NCBI RefSeq assembly: GCF_900104845.1
Contig: NZ_FNSR01000001.1
Location: 1,550,001-1,614,000, forward strand
Reading direction: 5' to 3'
Length of the DNA stretch: 64,000 nt
Source: Paraburkholderia caballeronis
Lineage (GTDB): Bacteria > Pseudomonadota > Gammaproteobacteria > Burkholderiales > Burkholderiaceae
The notes beneath the pieces were generated by a model. That model was given only the letters and a program-made list of their open reading frames with translations, did no database searches and was not told the DNA's origin. A program made the position numbers and the translations under genes. This document shows positions 8,862-17,529 of the stretch, in pieces. Every line of letters starts with the position of its first letter. The stretch's first letter is position 1.

Positions 8862-10517
8862 ATGAGCATCAATCCTCTCGCGGGCAAGCTGGCGTCCCGC
8901 GCGTTGCTGGTCAACGTTCCCCGGCTCGTCACGTCGTACTACAGCGACAGGCCGGACCCGGCAGTTGCGTCGCAACGGGTCGCGTTCGGCACCTCGGGCC
9001 ATCGGGGTTCGGCGCTCACGTGCAGTTTCAACGAGTGGCATGTGCTCGCCATCACGCAGGCCATTTGCCGCTACAGAACACAGCAGGGGATCGACGGTCC
9101 GCTGTTTCTCGGCATCGACACGCATGCGCTTTCGGAACCGGCGTACGCGAGTGCGCTGGAGGTGCTGGCCGCCAACGGCGTCGAGGTCATGATCGCGCAG
9201 AATGGCGAATACACGCCCACGCCGGCGGTGTCGCACGCAATCCTCGCCTATAACCACCACCGCACAGCGGGATACGCGGATGGCATCGTGGTGACGCCAT
9301 CGCACAATCCGCCCGAAAGCGGCGGCTTCAAGTACAACCCGCCGAACGGCGGCCCGGCCGACGAGACCGTGACCGGCTGGATCGAAGCCGTGGCGAACGG
9401 CCTGCTCGAAGACCGGCTTCATGGCGTGCGGCGCATGCCGCTCTCCAGGGCGTTGCGCGCGACGACGACCCATCGGCACGACTTCCTCAATGCCTACGTC
9501 GGCGATCTCGTCAACGTCGTCGACATGGACGTGTTGCGCGGCGCGCCGATCCGCCTCGGCGTCGATCCGCTCGGCGGCGCCGGCGTGCACTACTGGGGGC
9601 CGATAGCACAGCGCTACGGCCTGAATCTCGACGTGGTCAGCGACGAGGTCGATCCGACCTTCCGCTTCATGAGCGTCGACTGGGACGGCCGGATTCGCAT
9701 GGACCCGTCGTCGCCGTATGCGATGCAAACGCTGATCGGCCAGAAGGATCGCTTCGACGTGGCCTTTGCATGCGACACCGATCACGACCGCCACGGCATC
9801 GTCACCCATGACGCGGGGCTGCTGCCGCCGAATCACTATCTCGCCGTCCTGATCGATTATCTGTATCGGCATCGTCCGCAATGGCGGCCCGACGCGGCGG
9901 TCGGCAAGACGATCGTCAGCAGCGGGATGATCGATCGCGTAACGGCCAGGCTCGCGCGGCCGCTTTACGAAGTGCCGGTGGGCTTCAAATGGTTTGTCGC
10001 CGGCCTGCTCGACGGCTCGCTGGGGTTCGGGGGCGAAGAGAGCGCGGGCGCGAGCTGCCTTCGGCTCGACGGCACGGCATGGACCACCGACAAGGACGGC
10101 ATCGTGGCCGCATTGCTGTCGGCGGAAATCACGACCCGTACCGGCCGCGACCCGGCGGAAATCTACCGTGATCTGACGCAGCGGCTGGGTGACCCGGTCG
10201 AGCGCCGCGTTCAGGCGGTGGCGACGGCGGCGCAGCGCGCGCTGCTCGCGCGGCTGTCGCCAGCGCAGTTTCCTCATGCCGAACTGGCGGGCGAGAAGAT
10301 CGGGCAGGTGCTCGACCGCGCGCCGGGCAACGGCGCGGCCCTCGGCGGGATCAAGGTGGTCACGAAGAATGGATGGTTTGCCGCGCGACCGTCGGGAACG
10401 GAAGACCTCTACAAGATTTATGCTGAAAGTTTTCTCGGCGAGGATCACCTGACGCGTATCGTCGACGAGGCCGAGGCGCTGATCGACAGCACGCTCGCGG
10501 CACAGACGGCGATGTGA
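8862..10517 (+). CDS. pgm: phosphoglucomutase (alpha-D-glucose phosphate-specific)
   Basis: This 551-residue enzyme interconverts glucose 1-phosphate and glucose 6-phosphate in the cytosol, feeding glycogen, trehalose and surface polysaccharide synthesis. The phosphoserine loop TPSHNPP has its Ser at residue 147. The metal loop appears as CDTDHDRHG, the sugar-binding loop as GGEESAGAS, and the phosphate-binding loop as RPSGTEDLYKIYAES near the C-terminus. All four hallmarks of the alpha-D-phosphohexomutase superfamily are intact, and the length matches E. coli Pgm (546). GGAGGGT at 8849-8855 supports ATG 8862. It is a single gene preceded by a long spacer with palindrome B, so stress-linked control is possible (inference). 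Confidence 0.95.
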   Translation: MSINPLAGKLASRALLVNVPRLVTSYYSDRPDPAVASQRVAFGTSGHRGSALTCSFNEWHVLAITQAICRYRTQQGIDGPLFLGIDTHALSEPAYASALEVLAANGVEVMIAQNGEYTPTPAVSHAILAYNHHRTAGYADGIVVTPSHNPPESGGFKYNPPNGGPADETVTGWIEAVANGLLEDRLHGVRRMPLSRALRATTTHRHDFLNAYVGDLVNVVDMDVLRGAPIRLGVDPLGGAGVHYWGPIAQRYGLNLDVVSDEVDPTFRFMSVDWDGRIRMDPSSPYAMQTLIGQKDRFDVAFACDTDHDRHGIVTHDAGLLPPNHYLAVLIDYLYRHRPQWRPDAAVGKTIVSSGMIDRVTARLARPLYEVPVGFKWFVAGLLDGSLGFGGEESAGASCLRLDGTAWTTDKDGIVAALLSAEITTRTGRDPAEIYRDLTQRLGDPVERRVQAVATAAQRALLARLSPAQFPHAELAGEKIGQVLDRAPGNGAALGGIKVVTKNGWFAARPSGTEDLYKIYAESFLGEDHLTRIVDEAEALIDSTLAAQTAM

Positions 10518-10850
10518 CGGCCGTCTGGATGTGCGGGGCGCCTGGGTTCGCGTGCGTTGGCGAGACCCGCCTGCTGTCCGGCTATGACCGGGGCAGCAGC
10601 GCCAGCGTGCACGCGCGGAGGTCGTCGGTCGTGGTGGCTCTGTTCGCGCAGCAGGACTTCGGAAGCGCCGAAATGCCCGATGCCTCGTTCGCCGACGTGG
10701 CAATGTCAGCCTCGCGGCACACCGGCTTCGATTTACCCGCCGCGAGCCGGCCGACAGCAGTAGCGCCGCATAGGCGGCGCGTGCGTCGGAGCGGCCATGT
10801 CGGCCCGGGCGTCTCGGGCGTGCATGGTGTCGTATTGCGCGGCGTCGCGC
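10518..10850. other. 333-base spacer, nothing recognised
   Basis: It lies between the convergent pgm and PRC-barrel genes. A minus-strand frame ending at 10582 has protein-like composition, but no start, ribosome site or known relative. Confidence 0.5.
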
Positions 10851-11675
10851 CTACCGTTCGGCGTTGTGCGGGGCGTCAGCCTGCGACGCCGGCTCGCGGC
10901 GCGACCAGTATCCGTCCAGGCCGTAGTACTGATGGAGCGCGACTTCGTAGCTGCGATGGACGGGCGTCGTGCCGTCGTATGCCGGGCTGTGCCGGATGGC
11001 GTCGCGGGTCAGCGTCGTGGACACGGTGGACGTGAACCAGTCGACCAGCACGATCCAGCGGATGGCCACCAGCACCTCCTTGCCGCCGGGCCACCAGTTG
11101 CGCGTATCGACGCGCAGGTAGCGGATGGCCCAGGCTTCGTCGTCGTAGATGAAACCGCAGACGTGGCCGATATCGCCGTCGACGGTCTCGATGTGATAAC
11201 CCTTCACCTCGTCCGTGCTGCGCAGATGAACGTCGGCGGGCGGCTCGGCGGCCGGCCGGTCGATCCGCGACGGCGGCTCCGGTGCGGAATCCGTTGTCGG
11301 ATCCGTCGCGTCGAACGCCGGCCACGCGCCCATGCCCCAGAGGTTCGGGCCACCCCAGTAAGTCGGATAGTTGTAGTGGCGCAGATAGTCGATCTCGTAC
11401 TGACGCGATACCGGCTTGTGCGTATCGACATTCGGGCTGTCGCGCACCTGTTGCTGCGTCAGGTTCACGTAGATGACGTTCGCCGCCGCATCCGAGCGCC
11501 TGACCGACCGGGGCGAAACGAGCACCTGGCGGTTGCTGAGCCAGGTGCCCGTTTCGACCACCAGATAGCGCAGGCCCCACGCGTCGTCGTCGAAATAGGC
11601 CTGATCGACCGTGCCGATGTCGCCGTCGAGCGCGCTGACGGTGCAGCCGTGCAGATCCTCGATGCTGCGTAGCAT
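10851..11675 (-). CDS. tandem PRC-barrel domain protein
   Basis: This 274-residue soluble protein has two PRC-barrel domains. The first (about residues 1-75) begins MLRSIEDLHGCTVSALDGDIGTV and includes YLVVETGTWLSNRQVLVSP. The second (about 170-235) repeats the pattern with VKGYHIETVDGDIGHV and YLRVDTRNWWPGGKEVLV. A Pro/Ala-rich linker joins them. PRC-barrel proteins of this type are widespread in soil proteobacteria; the domain also occurs in RimM and photosynthetic reaction centre H subunits, and mediates protein contacts. Function here is unknown. The frame stays open far upstream, but the G-rich stretch before ATG 11675 and the family-typical MLRSI start decide the choice. It is 62 bases downstream of the SYLF lipoprotein gene and probably co-transcribed with it. 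Confidence 0.85.
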   Translation of the reverse strand: MLRSIEDLHGCTVSALDGDIGTVDQAYFDDDAWGLRYLVVETGTWLSNRQVLVSPRSVRRSDAAANVIYVNLTQQQVRDSPNVDTHKPVSRQYEIDYLRHYNYPTYWGGPNLWGMGAWPAFDATDPTTDSAPEPPSRIDRPAAEPPADVHLRSTDEVKGYHIETVDGDIGHVCGFIYDDEAWAIRYLRVDTRNWWPGGKEVLVAIRWIVLVDWFTSTVSTTLTRDAIRHSPAYDGTTPVHRSYEVALHQYYGLDGYWSRREPASQADAPHNAER

Positions 11676-11737
11676 GATGGTTTCCCCCCACTCGAAGACG
11701 GACATGGATGCACGCCATGTCCCATCCAGCGGACTGG

Positions 11738-12325
11738 CTACAGCGACTTGAGCCGGCTGACCTTGGTGCCGTCGAGCGACGCACCGGCCATCAATCCGCT
11801 GTTGGTCAGCACGAATGCATCCACCTGCCCGGTTGCCGTGCTGGTGTCGACAGCGCCGTTCGCGCCGATCTTCAGCACCGCGACGGATGCGTCTCCGCCC
11901 GCCGACCATCCGTCCGAACTGCGGAAGCGGTTGAGCGAGTCGTCGGTCATGAACAGAAAGATGATCGCCCGTGATTGCGCGCCGATCTGCCATCCGACGG
12001 AGCCGGTTGCGGTGCTGTAGTAGCCGACGGTGCGCCCGCGCACCCGCAGCGAACCCTCGCCATACTCGCCGCCGACGATGAAGCCGGCGTCGATGACCGA
12101 CGGGAAAATCAGCACGCCGCGCGCTTTGCCGACGAGTTCGCGCGAACCGTCCGCCGCGCCGTACAGGCGCGAGAGGGTGGAGTCGACGCCCGAGTCGATG
12201 GTGTGGCGCTTGTCCGATTGCTCGCTGCTGGCGTCGGACGGGCCGGTGGTGGTGCAGCCGGAGAATGCCAGGCCGAGGGCGAGCATCGACCCCGACGTAC
12301 TCCATATGAAAGTTCGTCTTAGCAC
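11738..12325 (-). CDS. SYLF-domain (YSC84-type) lipid-binding lipoprotein
   Basis: This 195-residue protein carries a lipoprotein signal with lipobox LAFSGC (Cys 24), then a SYLF domain: GVLIFPSVIDAGFIVGGEYGEGSLRVR and VGWQIGAQSRAIIFLFMTDDSL are typical. Eukaryotic SYLF proteins bind phosphoinositides; bacterial members sit in the envelope with unproven roles. Translation starts at GTG 12325, set by CAGGAG seven bases upstream. The tail GLMAGASLDGTKVSRLKSL is the usual ending. Palindrome C lies 61 bases upstream on the matching strand. The next gene downstream encodes the PRC-barrel protein, probably in the same transcript. Confidence 0.88.
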   Translation of the reverse strand: MLRRTFIWSTSGSMLALGLAFSGCTTTGPSDASSEQSDKRHTIDSGVDSTLSRLYGAADGSRELVGKARGVLIFPSVIDAGFIVGGEYGEGSLRVRGRTVGYYSTATGSVGWQIGAQSRAIIFLFMTDDSLNRFRSSDGWSAGGDASVAVLKIGANGAVDTSTATGQVDAFVLTNSGLMAGASLDGTKVSRLKSL

Positions 12326-12385
12326 GATCTTCTCCTGGTTGGCTGACGATGCCTTCGACGTTACGCCAGTGCGAGCGCGGAGGCG

Positions 12386-12399
12386 GTACGACAGCGTAC
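12386..12399 (-). promoter_or_regulatory. GTACG-CTGT-CGTAC palindrome (site C)
   Basis: This is a perfect 5-4-5 dyad which, read on the minus strand, continues CGCCTCCG like sites A and B. It is 61 bases from the GTG start of the SYLF gene, a normal operator distance. A related half-site (GTCTGTACGGCG on the minus strand) lies near 12470. Confidence 0.55.
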
Positions 12400-12550
12400 A
12401 AACTGCGAATTCTCAATCCGGTCCGGCGATGCGACGGTCTTTCGGCGCAGGCCAGGACGAAGGTCCTGCGCCGTACAGACATGCGGTCCATTGGGTCCGA
12501 AGATCCAGGATGGATCACGATATTCTTTAATGCACGCGTGGAGGTTTCTC

Positions 12551-12991
12551 ATGCAATACCCGCTATATGTTCGTCAAACTGACGATATGCGCTATCGCGG
12601 TCGTTTTCCCGACTTCCCTCGCGCTGACGCGAGCGGAAAGTCGTTTGATGAACTGGAGCACAATGCGCGGGACAGGGTAGAGCGGCTCTACGACCGCAGC
12701 GAGTTCCTCATTCCGGAGCCGACCGACGATCTGACCGCGTTGCAGGCGCTGGATATGGACGACGGAAAGGGCATCTGGATGTTCGTCGACATCGATCTCG
12801 CGCAGGTCACGTCGCGCGCGGTCCATCTGCAATTCAGCCTGAATGAAGACGTGCTGCGTGACATCGACGACGCAGCCCACGCGAGCCGGATGACACGCCC
12901 TGCATTCATTGCGCTGGCCTGTCTGCACGAACTCGATCGCGCGCGGGTGATGGCACACGATCGGCGTTCGGCACGCCGGTTTGGGGGGTGA
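12551..12991 (+). CDS. orphan HicB-like antitoxin-type protein
   Basis: This 146-residue protein has an N-terminal HicB-like fold (YPLYVRQTDDMRYRGRFPDFPRADASGKSFDELEHNARD, about residues 3-45) that resembles a degenerate RNase H domain, and a C-terminal segment (LQFSLNEDVLRDIDDAAHASRMTRPAFIALA) that looks like a ribbon-helix-helix DNA-binding region. HicB proteins neutralise a HicA mRNA interferase and repress their own promoter. No hicA frame sits on either side, so this is an orphan; it may act only as a regulator or pair with a distant toxin (inference). GGAGG at 12540-12544 supports ATG 12551 over upstream in-frame ATGs. Confidence 0.75.
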   Translation: MQYPLYVRQTDDMRYRGRFPDFPRADASGKSFDELEHNARDRVERLYDRSEFLIPEPTDDLTALQALDMDDGKGIWMFVDIDLAQVTSRAVHLQFSLNEDVLRDIDDAAHASRMTRPAFIALACLHELDRARVMAHDRRSARRFGG

Positions 12992-13275
12992 TATCGCAGC
13001 GGGATTGCGTGTTTCGTTCTGGTTGCCCGGCGTGTCCGAACTCGCGCCGTGCAGGCCGGCTTTCCGGCAACATGGGCAGCCGGAAAGCCGGCACGTACAA
13101 CCACAACGTGCCGGTCAGCGCGGCTTCGGCCAATGCGCCGCGCAGGCTCGACATGCCGATGAACGAGGGGACGGGTTTGGGCCTCGACGACAACGGGGTG
13201 TGTCCGTGATTGCCCGGCTCGCCAGCGAGTATCGGGCCGGACGACGTGTCGGCACGGCGTACCCTTGCGGCTACG

Positions 13276-13578
13276 CTAGAGCGGCAGGAACAGGTTGATG
13301 CCAGGCGCCGCTTCCGGTCCATAAGCAATGGGCGGGGCGCCGTAGAGATAACCTTCGTTGCCGCCATACTCGTTGCCGCGACGACGATCGTCGTGCCGGT
13401 AGCCCTGCTGCCGGACGTCATGCCCACGACTGTGTTGCTGCCCTCCGCGATGGCCGTATTCCGCCCGCAGCGGCGATGCGACGAAGAGACCGGCCAGCGC
13501 CAACGCGAGGCCGGCCGTGGTTAGCCACTTTGTTCGTGCCGGGCGCTTCAGCGGCGCGTGCGTGATCGAGGTTTCCAT
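13276..13578 (-). CDS. small exported His/Arg/Gly-rich protein
   Basis: This is a 100-residue protein. A basic N-terminus followed by LTTAGLALALAGLFVASPLRA is a signal peptide, with cleavage probably after residue 39. The mature part (about 60 residues) is low-complexity, rich in His, Arg, Gly and Tyr, and ends APGINLFLPL. I do not recognise a named family. GGAGAAC before ATG 13578 is a good ribosome site. It lies about 80 bases downstream of the LTXXQ-like gene on the same strand, so the two may be one transcript of periplasmic proteins. Confidence 0.6.
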   Translation of the reverse strand: METSITHAPLKRPARTKWLTTAGLALALAGLFVASPLRAEYGHRGGQQHSRGHDVRQQGYRHDDRRRGNEYGGNEGYLYGAPPIAYGPEAAPGINLFLPL

Positions 13579-13657
13579 GATGTTCTCCGGTGAGCGGACC
13601 GGGCCTGCGCCGAATGGCGTCGCGCCGGTTCGCGGACGATTGCGGGGCGGCCCCGAC

Positions 13658-14140
13658 TCAACCCTTCTTTGTCGTGGCGTGCCTGTCGTTGCGGAAAATC
13701 AGATCGGCGTTGTGCTTCTGCGCATCCGACATGCTGTTGTACAGCGCCTCGAACGGAGGCGTGAGTTTCTTGATTCCGTCCGCATGGGTATCGATGAACT
13801 GGCCGTATGACCGGAGATCGTCGACGGCGCTCATGCTGTGCGCGTTGGCGGTGCGGGACTGCCTGAGCGAATCCATGGCGGCGGCGTTGTCGCGCATGAC
13901 CTGCGCGACCGGCTGCCACAACGATTCCTGCGTCGCCGTGATCTGGAGGCGCGAGTGCAGATTGTCGATTCGCGTATCGACAGCGGTATGGGCCGCGATG
14001 GTTGTGACGTGCGCGTCCGTCCGAGGTTGCGCGGGCGTCGCGGCGCTGGCCGGGTTGGTCAGCACGGCGATGCCGACAAGCAGTGCCGACGCGAGCATGG
14101 TTGCGGTTCGGGGTGGGAGAGGATGGCTGATGTGTTGCAC
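13658..14140 (-). CDS. Spy/CpxP-like LTXXQ-motif periplasmic protein
   Basis: This is a 160-residue protein with a signal peptide (MLASALLVGIAVLTNPASA) and a helical mature part. The segment LQITATQESLWQPVAQVM followed by helices with SMSAVDDLRSY and DAQKHNADLIF resembles the LTXXQ pattern of the Spy/CpxP family, periplasmic chaperones induced by envelope stress. The Leu of the motif is replaced by Ile (ITATQ). The start is GTG 14140, placed by GGAGG at 14148-14152. It probably forms a transcript with the small exported protein downstream. Confidence 0.7.
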   Translation of the reverse strand: MQHISHPLPPRTATMLASALLVGIAVLTNPASAATPAQPRTDAHVTTIAAHTAVDTRIDNLHSRLQITATQESLWQPVAQVMRDNAAAMDSLRQSRTANAHSMSAVDDLRSYGQFIDTHADGIKKLTPPFEALYNSMSDAQKHNADLIFRNDRHATTKKG

Positions 14141-14141
14141 G

Positions 14142-15086
14142 ACGGGACCTCCACAGGGAGTCGATAAGCGATCGAACTTCGCCTCCGGCGAGAACGCTGC
14201 GGGCGAGTTCGATCGAACAGATCACTTATGCTGGCGTTCGCGATGGGAGTCTGTCCGATGTCGGACGTTCGGGGAGCGCGTTCGAACTTCACGCGACCGA
14301 TGTGGCTGCCGTCGCAGCGCGTCATGGGGGTTGCGCCCCGGAGCAAGGCGCACGGAGTCCGGGCGGCAGCGTGAAGGTGGTCATGATCGCTTGCCTGGCG
14401 CGTCGGCAGATGCATCATGACCCGAACCGTCACCATGCCGGTGCCGATGACGGCCGCCCGAAGCTGCCGGCAACCGTGCGCGGCGATCTCGACCGGTGTC
14501 CGGACGTCGGTGTGGACGACGGCGCACGTCATCGGACGAGATGACGCTGGGTGAACCTGTAGTCATCGAGCCGGTTGCGCTGGCCGCCTTGTTCCCATAA
14601 CTCGCGTGCGCGGACCAGGATGCTCGCTTCCCTGACGGAAGTCGGTTCGCGTTCTTCGACCGGGTCGCCACCCGCGTCGATACGCACGGTCGTGGCATCG
14701 TATCCGTCGGCGAGTCGATGCCATGCTTTTACGTGGTTCATGTCCTCGAACTGACGGATGCGGATGACGATGGCTTCGCCTTCGTACCCTGGGCTACAGT
14801 CACACGCATCAGTTCCGTGCGATGCGGATGCCCGAGGGGATCAGTGAACGTCTTGTGGATTCCCGGTTTGCCGAAGCCGAAACCGCCGCGAAGTTCGTCG
14901 ACGCTGCCCGGGACGTTGTCCAGGTCTCGACCCGGCGACGAGGGACGAGGAAAGACCGTGGTTGTCCGGTCCCTGGGTGGCCGGGATACAATATCGTCTC
15001 GCCTCGAACACGCATTTCAGGATGTTCGTTGCCCGGCAGCGCAAAGTGATTGCGCGGCGGGCTCGCCGCAATGGACAGTTGCCACA
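14142..15086. other. spacer with only one possible small gene
   Basis: The stretch between the LTXXQ-like gene and the Lrp-type regulator holds the possible gene at 14529-14741. Other frames on both strands lack ribosome sites and known relatives. Confidence 0.5.
14529..14741 (-). CDS. possible 70-residue hypothetical protein
   Basis: This short frame has balanced composition (MNHVKAWHRLADGYDATTV...), acidic and basic residues in alternation, and no membrane segment. GAGG lies directly before ATG 14741, rather close for a ribosome site. Its stop overlaps the ATG of a following minus-strand frame (ATGA at 14529-14532), but that second frame runs 80 bases into the LTXXQ gene and is doubtful. 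No family recognised. Confidence 0.35.
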   Translation of the reverse strand: MNHVKAWHRLADGYDATTVRIDAGGDPVEEREPTSVREASILVRARELWEQGGQRNRLDDYRFTQRHLVR

Positions 15087-15563
15087 ATGACCGCGCATCT
15101 CGACGACTACGACCGGAAATTGCTCGCTGAAGTGCAGAAGGATGCGCGAATTCCGCAGAATGAATTAGGGGCGCGCGTCAACCTGTCCACTGCCGCCGTC
15201 AACCGGCGCCTGAAGCGGCTGTCCGATGACCACGTGATAGAACGATACACTGCGGTCGTTGAACCCGGGGCCGTGGGCTATCCTTTGATGATTGTCGTCA
15301 CGGTCGAGATCGAGAGGGAGCAGATGGACCTGCTCGATTCAATGAAGCGAACGTTCGAGGCCTGTCCGCAGATCCAGCAGTGCTATTACGTTGCTGGCGA
15401 ATGGGATTTCGTGCTGGTACTGGTCGTGCGTCACATGGATCAGTACAACGATCTGACTCGACAACTTTTTTTCGGTAACAACAACGTCAAGCGGTTCAAG
15501 ACGCTCGTGGTCATGGATCGTGTGAAGGCCGGCCAGAATGTGCCTGTCCATATCGAACCCTGA
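15087..15563 (+). CDS. Lrp/AsnC-family transcriptional regulator
   Basis: This is a 158-residue protein with an N-terminal helix-turn-helix (LDDYDRKLLAEVQKDARIPQNELGARVNLSTAAVNRRLKRL, about residues 4-48) and a C-terminal RAM/ligand-binding domain (about 70-145, including CYYVAGEWDFVLVLVV). These proteins form octamers and sense amino acids. The gene converges with the diaminopropionate ammonia-lyase gene and is the obvious candidate to control it and the binding protein at 17530. The frame opens as far back as 14718, but upstream residues do not fit the family; ATG 15087 gives the normal length. No strong ribosome site is visible. Confidence 0.9.
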   Translation: MTAHLDDYDRKLLAEVQKDARIPQNELGARVNLSTAAVNRRLKRLSDDHVIERYTAVVEPGAVGYPLMIVVTVEIEREQMDLLDSMKRTFEACPQIQQCYYVAGEWDFVLVLVVRHMDQYNDLTRQLFFGNNNVKRFKTLVVMDRVKAGQNVPVHIEP

Positions 15564-15662
15564 GGCTCGCAAGCGAACGAATGGGCCATTCCCCTGCGGC
15601 GAAGGTGCCGGATGCCCGCTGCCGTCTCGACCAGAAAGGACGCGACGGCATGGGGCCGTGGA

Positions 15663-16889
15663 TCAGGCCGCGCGTTTCAGCCACGCAGCTTGCCTCGCGA
15701 GCACCGACTCCGCTGTTTCTCCGACGCATTCCGCGTAGACGGATGGCGCCGTAGCCCCTTCGGTGCTGATGAGCAGCACGCGTGATTCGGCGTCGAGTCC
15801 GGCTTCCATCTTCCATGCGGATTGTTGAAGCAGCGTCATGAGACCGGCGAGGCCAGCCGCACCCGACTCTCCGACGAGGAGGGGGGCGTCGCGGTGGTTG
15901 CCTGTCGCGGCTACGCGCATTGCTTCGGTCGCGTCGGTGTCGCGGACAGTCATGAAATGATCCGCACCTGCCTGCAGGATTTTCCAGGCGAGGGGCGACG
16001 CTTCTCCGCATGCGAGACCCGCCATGAGCGAGTCGACCGAGCCCGTGGCCTTGGTTACCTGGCCGGCCACTGCGCTTTGGTAAAGACAGTCCGCCTGCTT
16101 CGGCTCGACCACCACAAAGCGTGGGCGTTTGAGCTGATGAAATTCCCAGAGATAACCGACGACGCCGGCTGCGAGGCCGCCCACACCGCCTTGTACGAAC
16201 ACATGCGTAAACGCGCATCGATCGGCCGTGCTGCCGGACTGCTCCACGACCTCCGCGGCGATAGTACTGTAGCCCTGCATGACGTCGCGCGGAATGTCCT
16301 CGTATCCGTCATATGACGTGTCGGACACGACGTTCCAGTTGTTCTTCGTGGCCAGCCGTGCGGCCTCTTCGACTGATTCATCGTAATTGCCGGCGCTGCG
16401 CACGATCTGCGCGCCATATGCGGCAATCGCCCGCTCGCGCTCTTCGTTCACGTTCGCGTGGATCACGATCACGCACTGGCATCCGACCGCCTGTGCCGCT
16501 GCGGCCAACGCCTTGCCGTGGTTGCCGTCGGTCGCGCTGATTACGGTGAATTGTCCGAGGAGGCCGCGATGACGCCCTTCGAACAGGTCTTTCGCGGTCA
16601 ACTGATGGTCGGGCCAGCGACGCATGATCAGCCGCAGCAGCGCAATGGGTGCGCCAAGCGCCTTGAAGCTGCCGAGCGGCGACCGGGCGGACTCATCCTT
16701 GAGGCTGATCTGCGCGACGCCGAGCTGCTGGGCGAGCCCGGGCAAATTCCACAACGGGGTCCCGGTCATGTCGATTTGCGACCAGTGCGAAAGCCAGTCG
16801 CGGCTTTGCGTCGCCGACGCGATGTTCAGGATGGCCTTCAACTGATCGGGGTAAGGCGAACGCAGAACATGCCTGTTGGAAGTGAACAT
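15663..16889 (-). CDS. dpaL: 2,3-diaminopropionate ammonia-lyase
   Basis: This 408-residue pyridoxal-phosphate enzyme of fold type II (tryptophan synthase beta family) converts 2,3-diaminopropionate to pyruvate and two ammonia. The PLP lysine is Lys 76 in SPLGSFKALGAP. SATDGNHGKALA is the Asn/His cofactor loop, and VQGGVGGLAAGV is the glycine-rich phosphate cup. Length and motifs match E. coli YgeX/DpaL. GGGGAG nine bases before ATG 16889 marks the start. The neighbouring Lrp-type regulator and the LIV-type binding protein suggest an amino-acid scavenging module. An inverted repeat upstream (16967-17006) is a candidate operator. Confidence 0.9.
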   Translation of the reverse strand: MFTSNRHVLRSPYPDQLKAILNIASATQSRDWLSHWSQIDMTGTPLWNLPGLAQQLGVAQISLKDESARSPLGSFKALGAPIALLRLIMRRWPDHQLTAKDLFEGRHRGLLGQFTVISATDGNHGKALAAAAQAVGCQCVIVIHANVNEERERAIAAYGAQIVRSAGNYDESVEEAARLATKNNWNVVSDTSYDGYEDIPRDVMQGYSTIAAEVVEQSGSTADRCAFTHVFVQGGVGGLAAGVVGYLWEFHQLKRPRFVVVEPKQADCLYQSAVAGQVTKATGSVDSLMAGLACGEASPLAWKILQAGADHFMTVRDTDATEAMRVAATGNHRDAPLLVGESGAAGLAGLMTLLQQSAWKMEAGLDAESRVLLISTEGATAPSVYAECVGETAESVLARQAAWLKRAA

Positions 16890-17529
16890 CAGGAAGAACT
16901 CCCCATAAGGTTGAAAGCGGAATGGTGGCCGAGGCTGGGCATCTGCGTATGACCAGTCGAACCGGATGCGTAAATGGTATTACGGTCAATTTCTGCTTTT
17001 TACGCAAAATAGACGGGTTCGATGCAAAGTCGTTGCGGATCGTCCTGCGGATTCGATAAGTTTTTTATCCGGCGTCCGGAAGCGGCGACGTGGCCGGTCG
17101 GCGCTCGCCGGATCGGCGTGCCGCGCGGCTTGGCCCGCTCCGCGAAGGTTGGGCGTCAAGTGAAAATTATTGCGACCGCAACGCCAATTCTGCAAAAAAC
17201 GCGCAGGACGAAGGCCGTTGCCCATTTTGGCTATCGACGACTCTCAATATACTTTCTTCGTGCGTTGCAGAAACGGATCGACCATGCGGCGGCCTTGTTC
17301 GATGCAGTCGAGCGCGATCGAATCCGGCGAATCACGTTCTCTGCGCACCGAATGTCACCCCCGAGTCAGGATCCATGTGAAAACATGAGGAATGCAAAAA
17401 GATGGCCAATCTAACCATTTCCTTAAAGTAAAACGGGCGGGCGTCTGCAACCTTCGAAGCGTATGTGGACGTGCCGCCGGGCGGCGCCAGGAAATGAAGT
17501 AGTTCGATGAACCTAAACTGGAGATTTGT
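16890..17529. other. 640-base control region between dpaL and a binding-protein gene
   Basis: This divergent spacer is richer in A+T than its surroundings (especially 16965-17060 and 17380-17450), as expected for two promoters. It contains the inverted repeat at 16967-17006. No gene was recognised. Confidence 0.55.
16967..17006. promoter_or_regulatory. TGCGTAAA ... TTTACGCA inverted repeat upstream of dpaL
   Basis: Perfect 8-base arms (16967-16974 and 16999-17006) are centred 32 bases apart, about three DNA turns, and lie 78-117 bases before the dpaL start. The spacing suits a multimeric Lrp/AsnC regulator, and the gene at 15087 is the candidate (inference). Confidence 0.4.

Noticed and set aside
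10582..10740. minus-strand frame ending CTLALLPRS in the spacer after pgm
   Set aside because: It has protein-like composition but no start, ribosome site or recognisable family. Too weak to call even as a remnant.
13060..13154. minus-strand peptide with a helix-like ALAEAALTGTLWLYVP stretch
   Set aside because: No ribosome site, and the rest of the frame is low-quality sequence.
14059..14532. minus-strand frame coupled by ATGA to the 70-residue ORF
   Set aside because: It runs 80 bases into the start of the better-supported LTXXQ gene, and its second half is arginine-rich.
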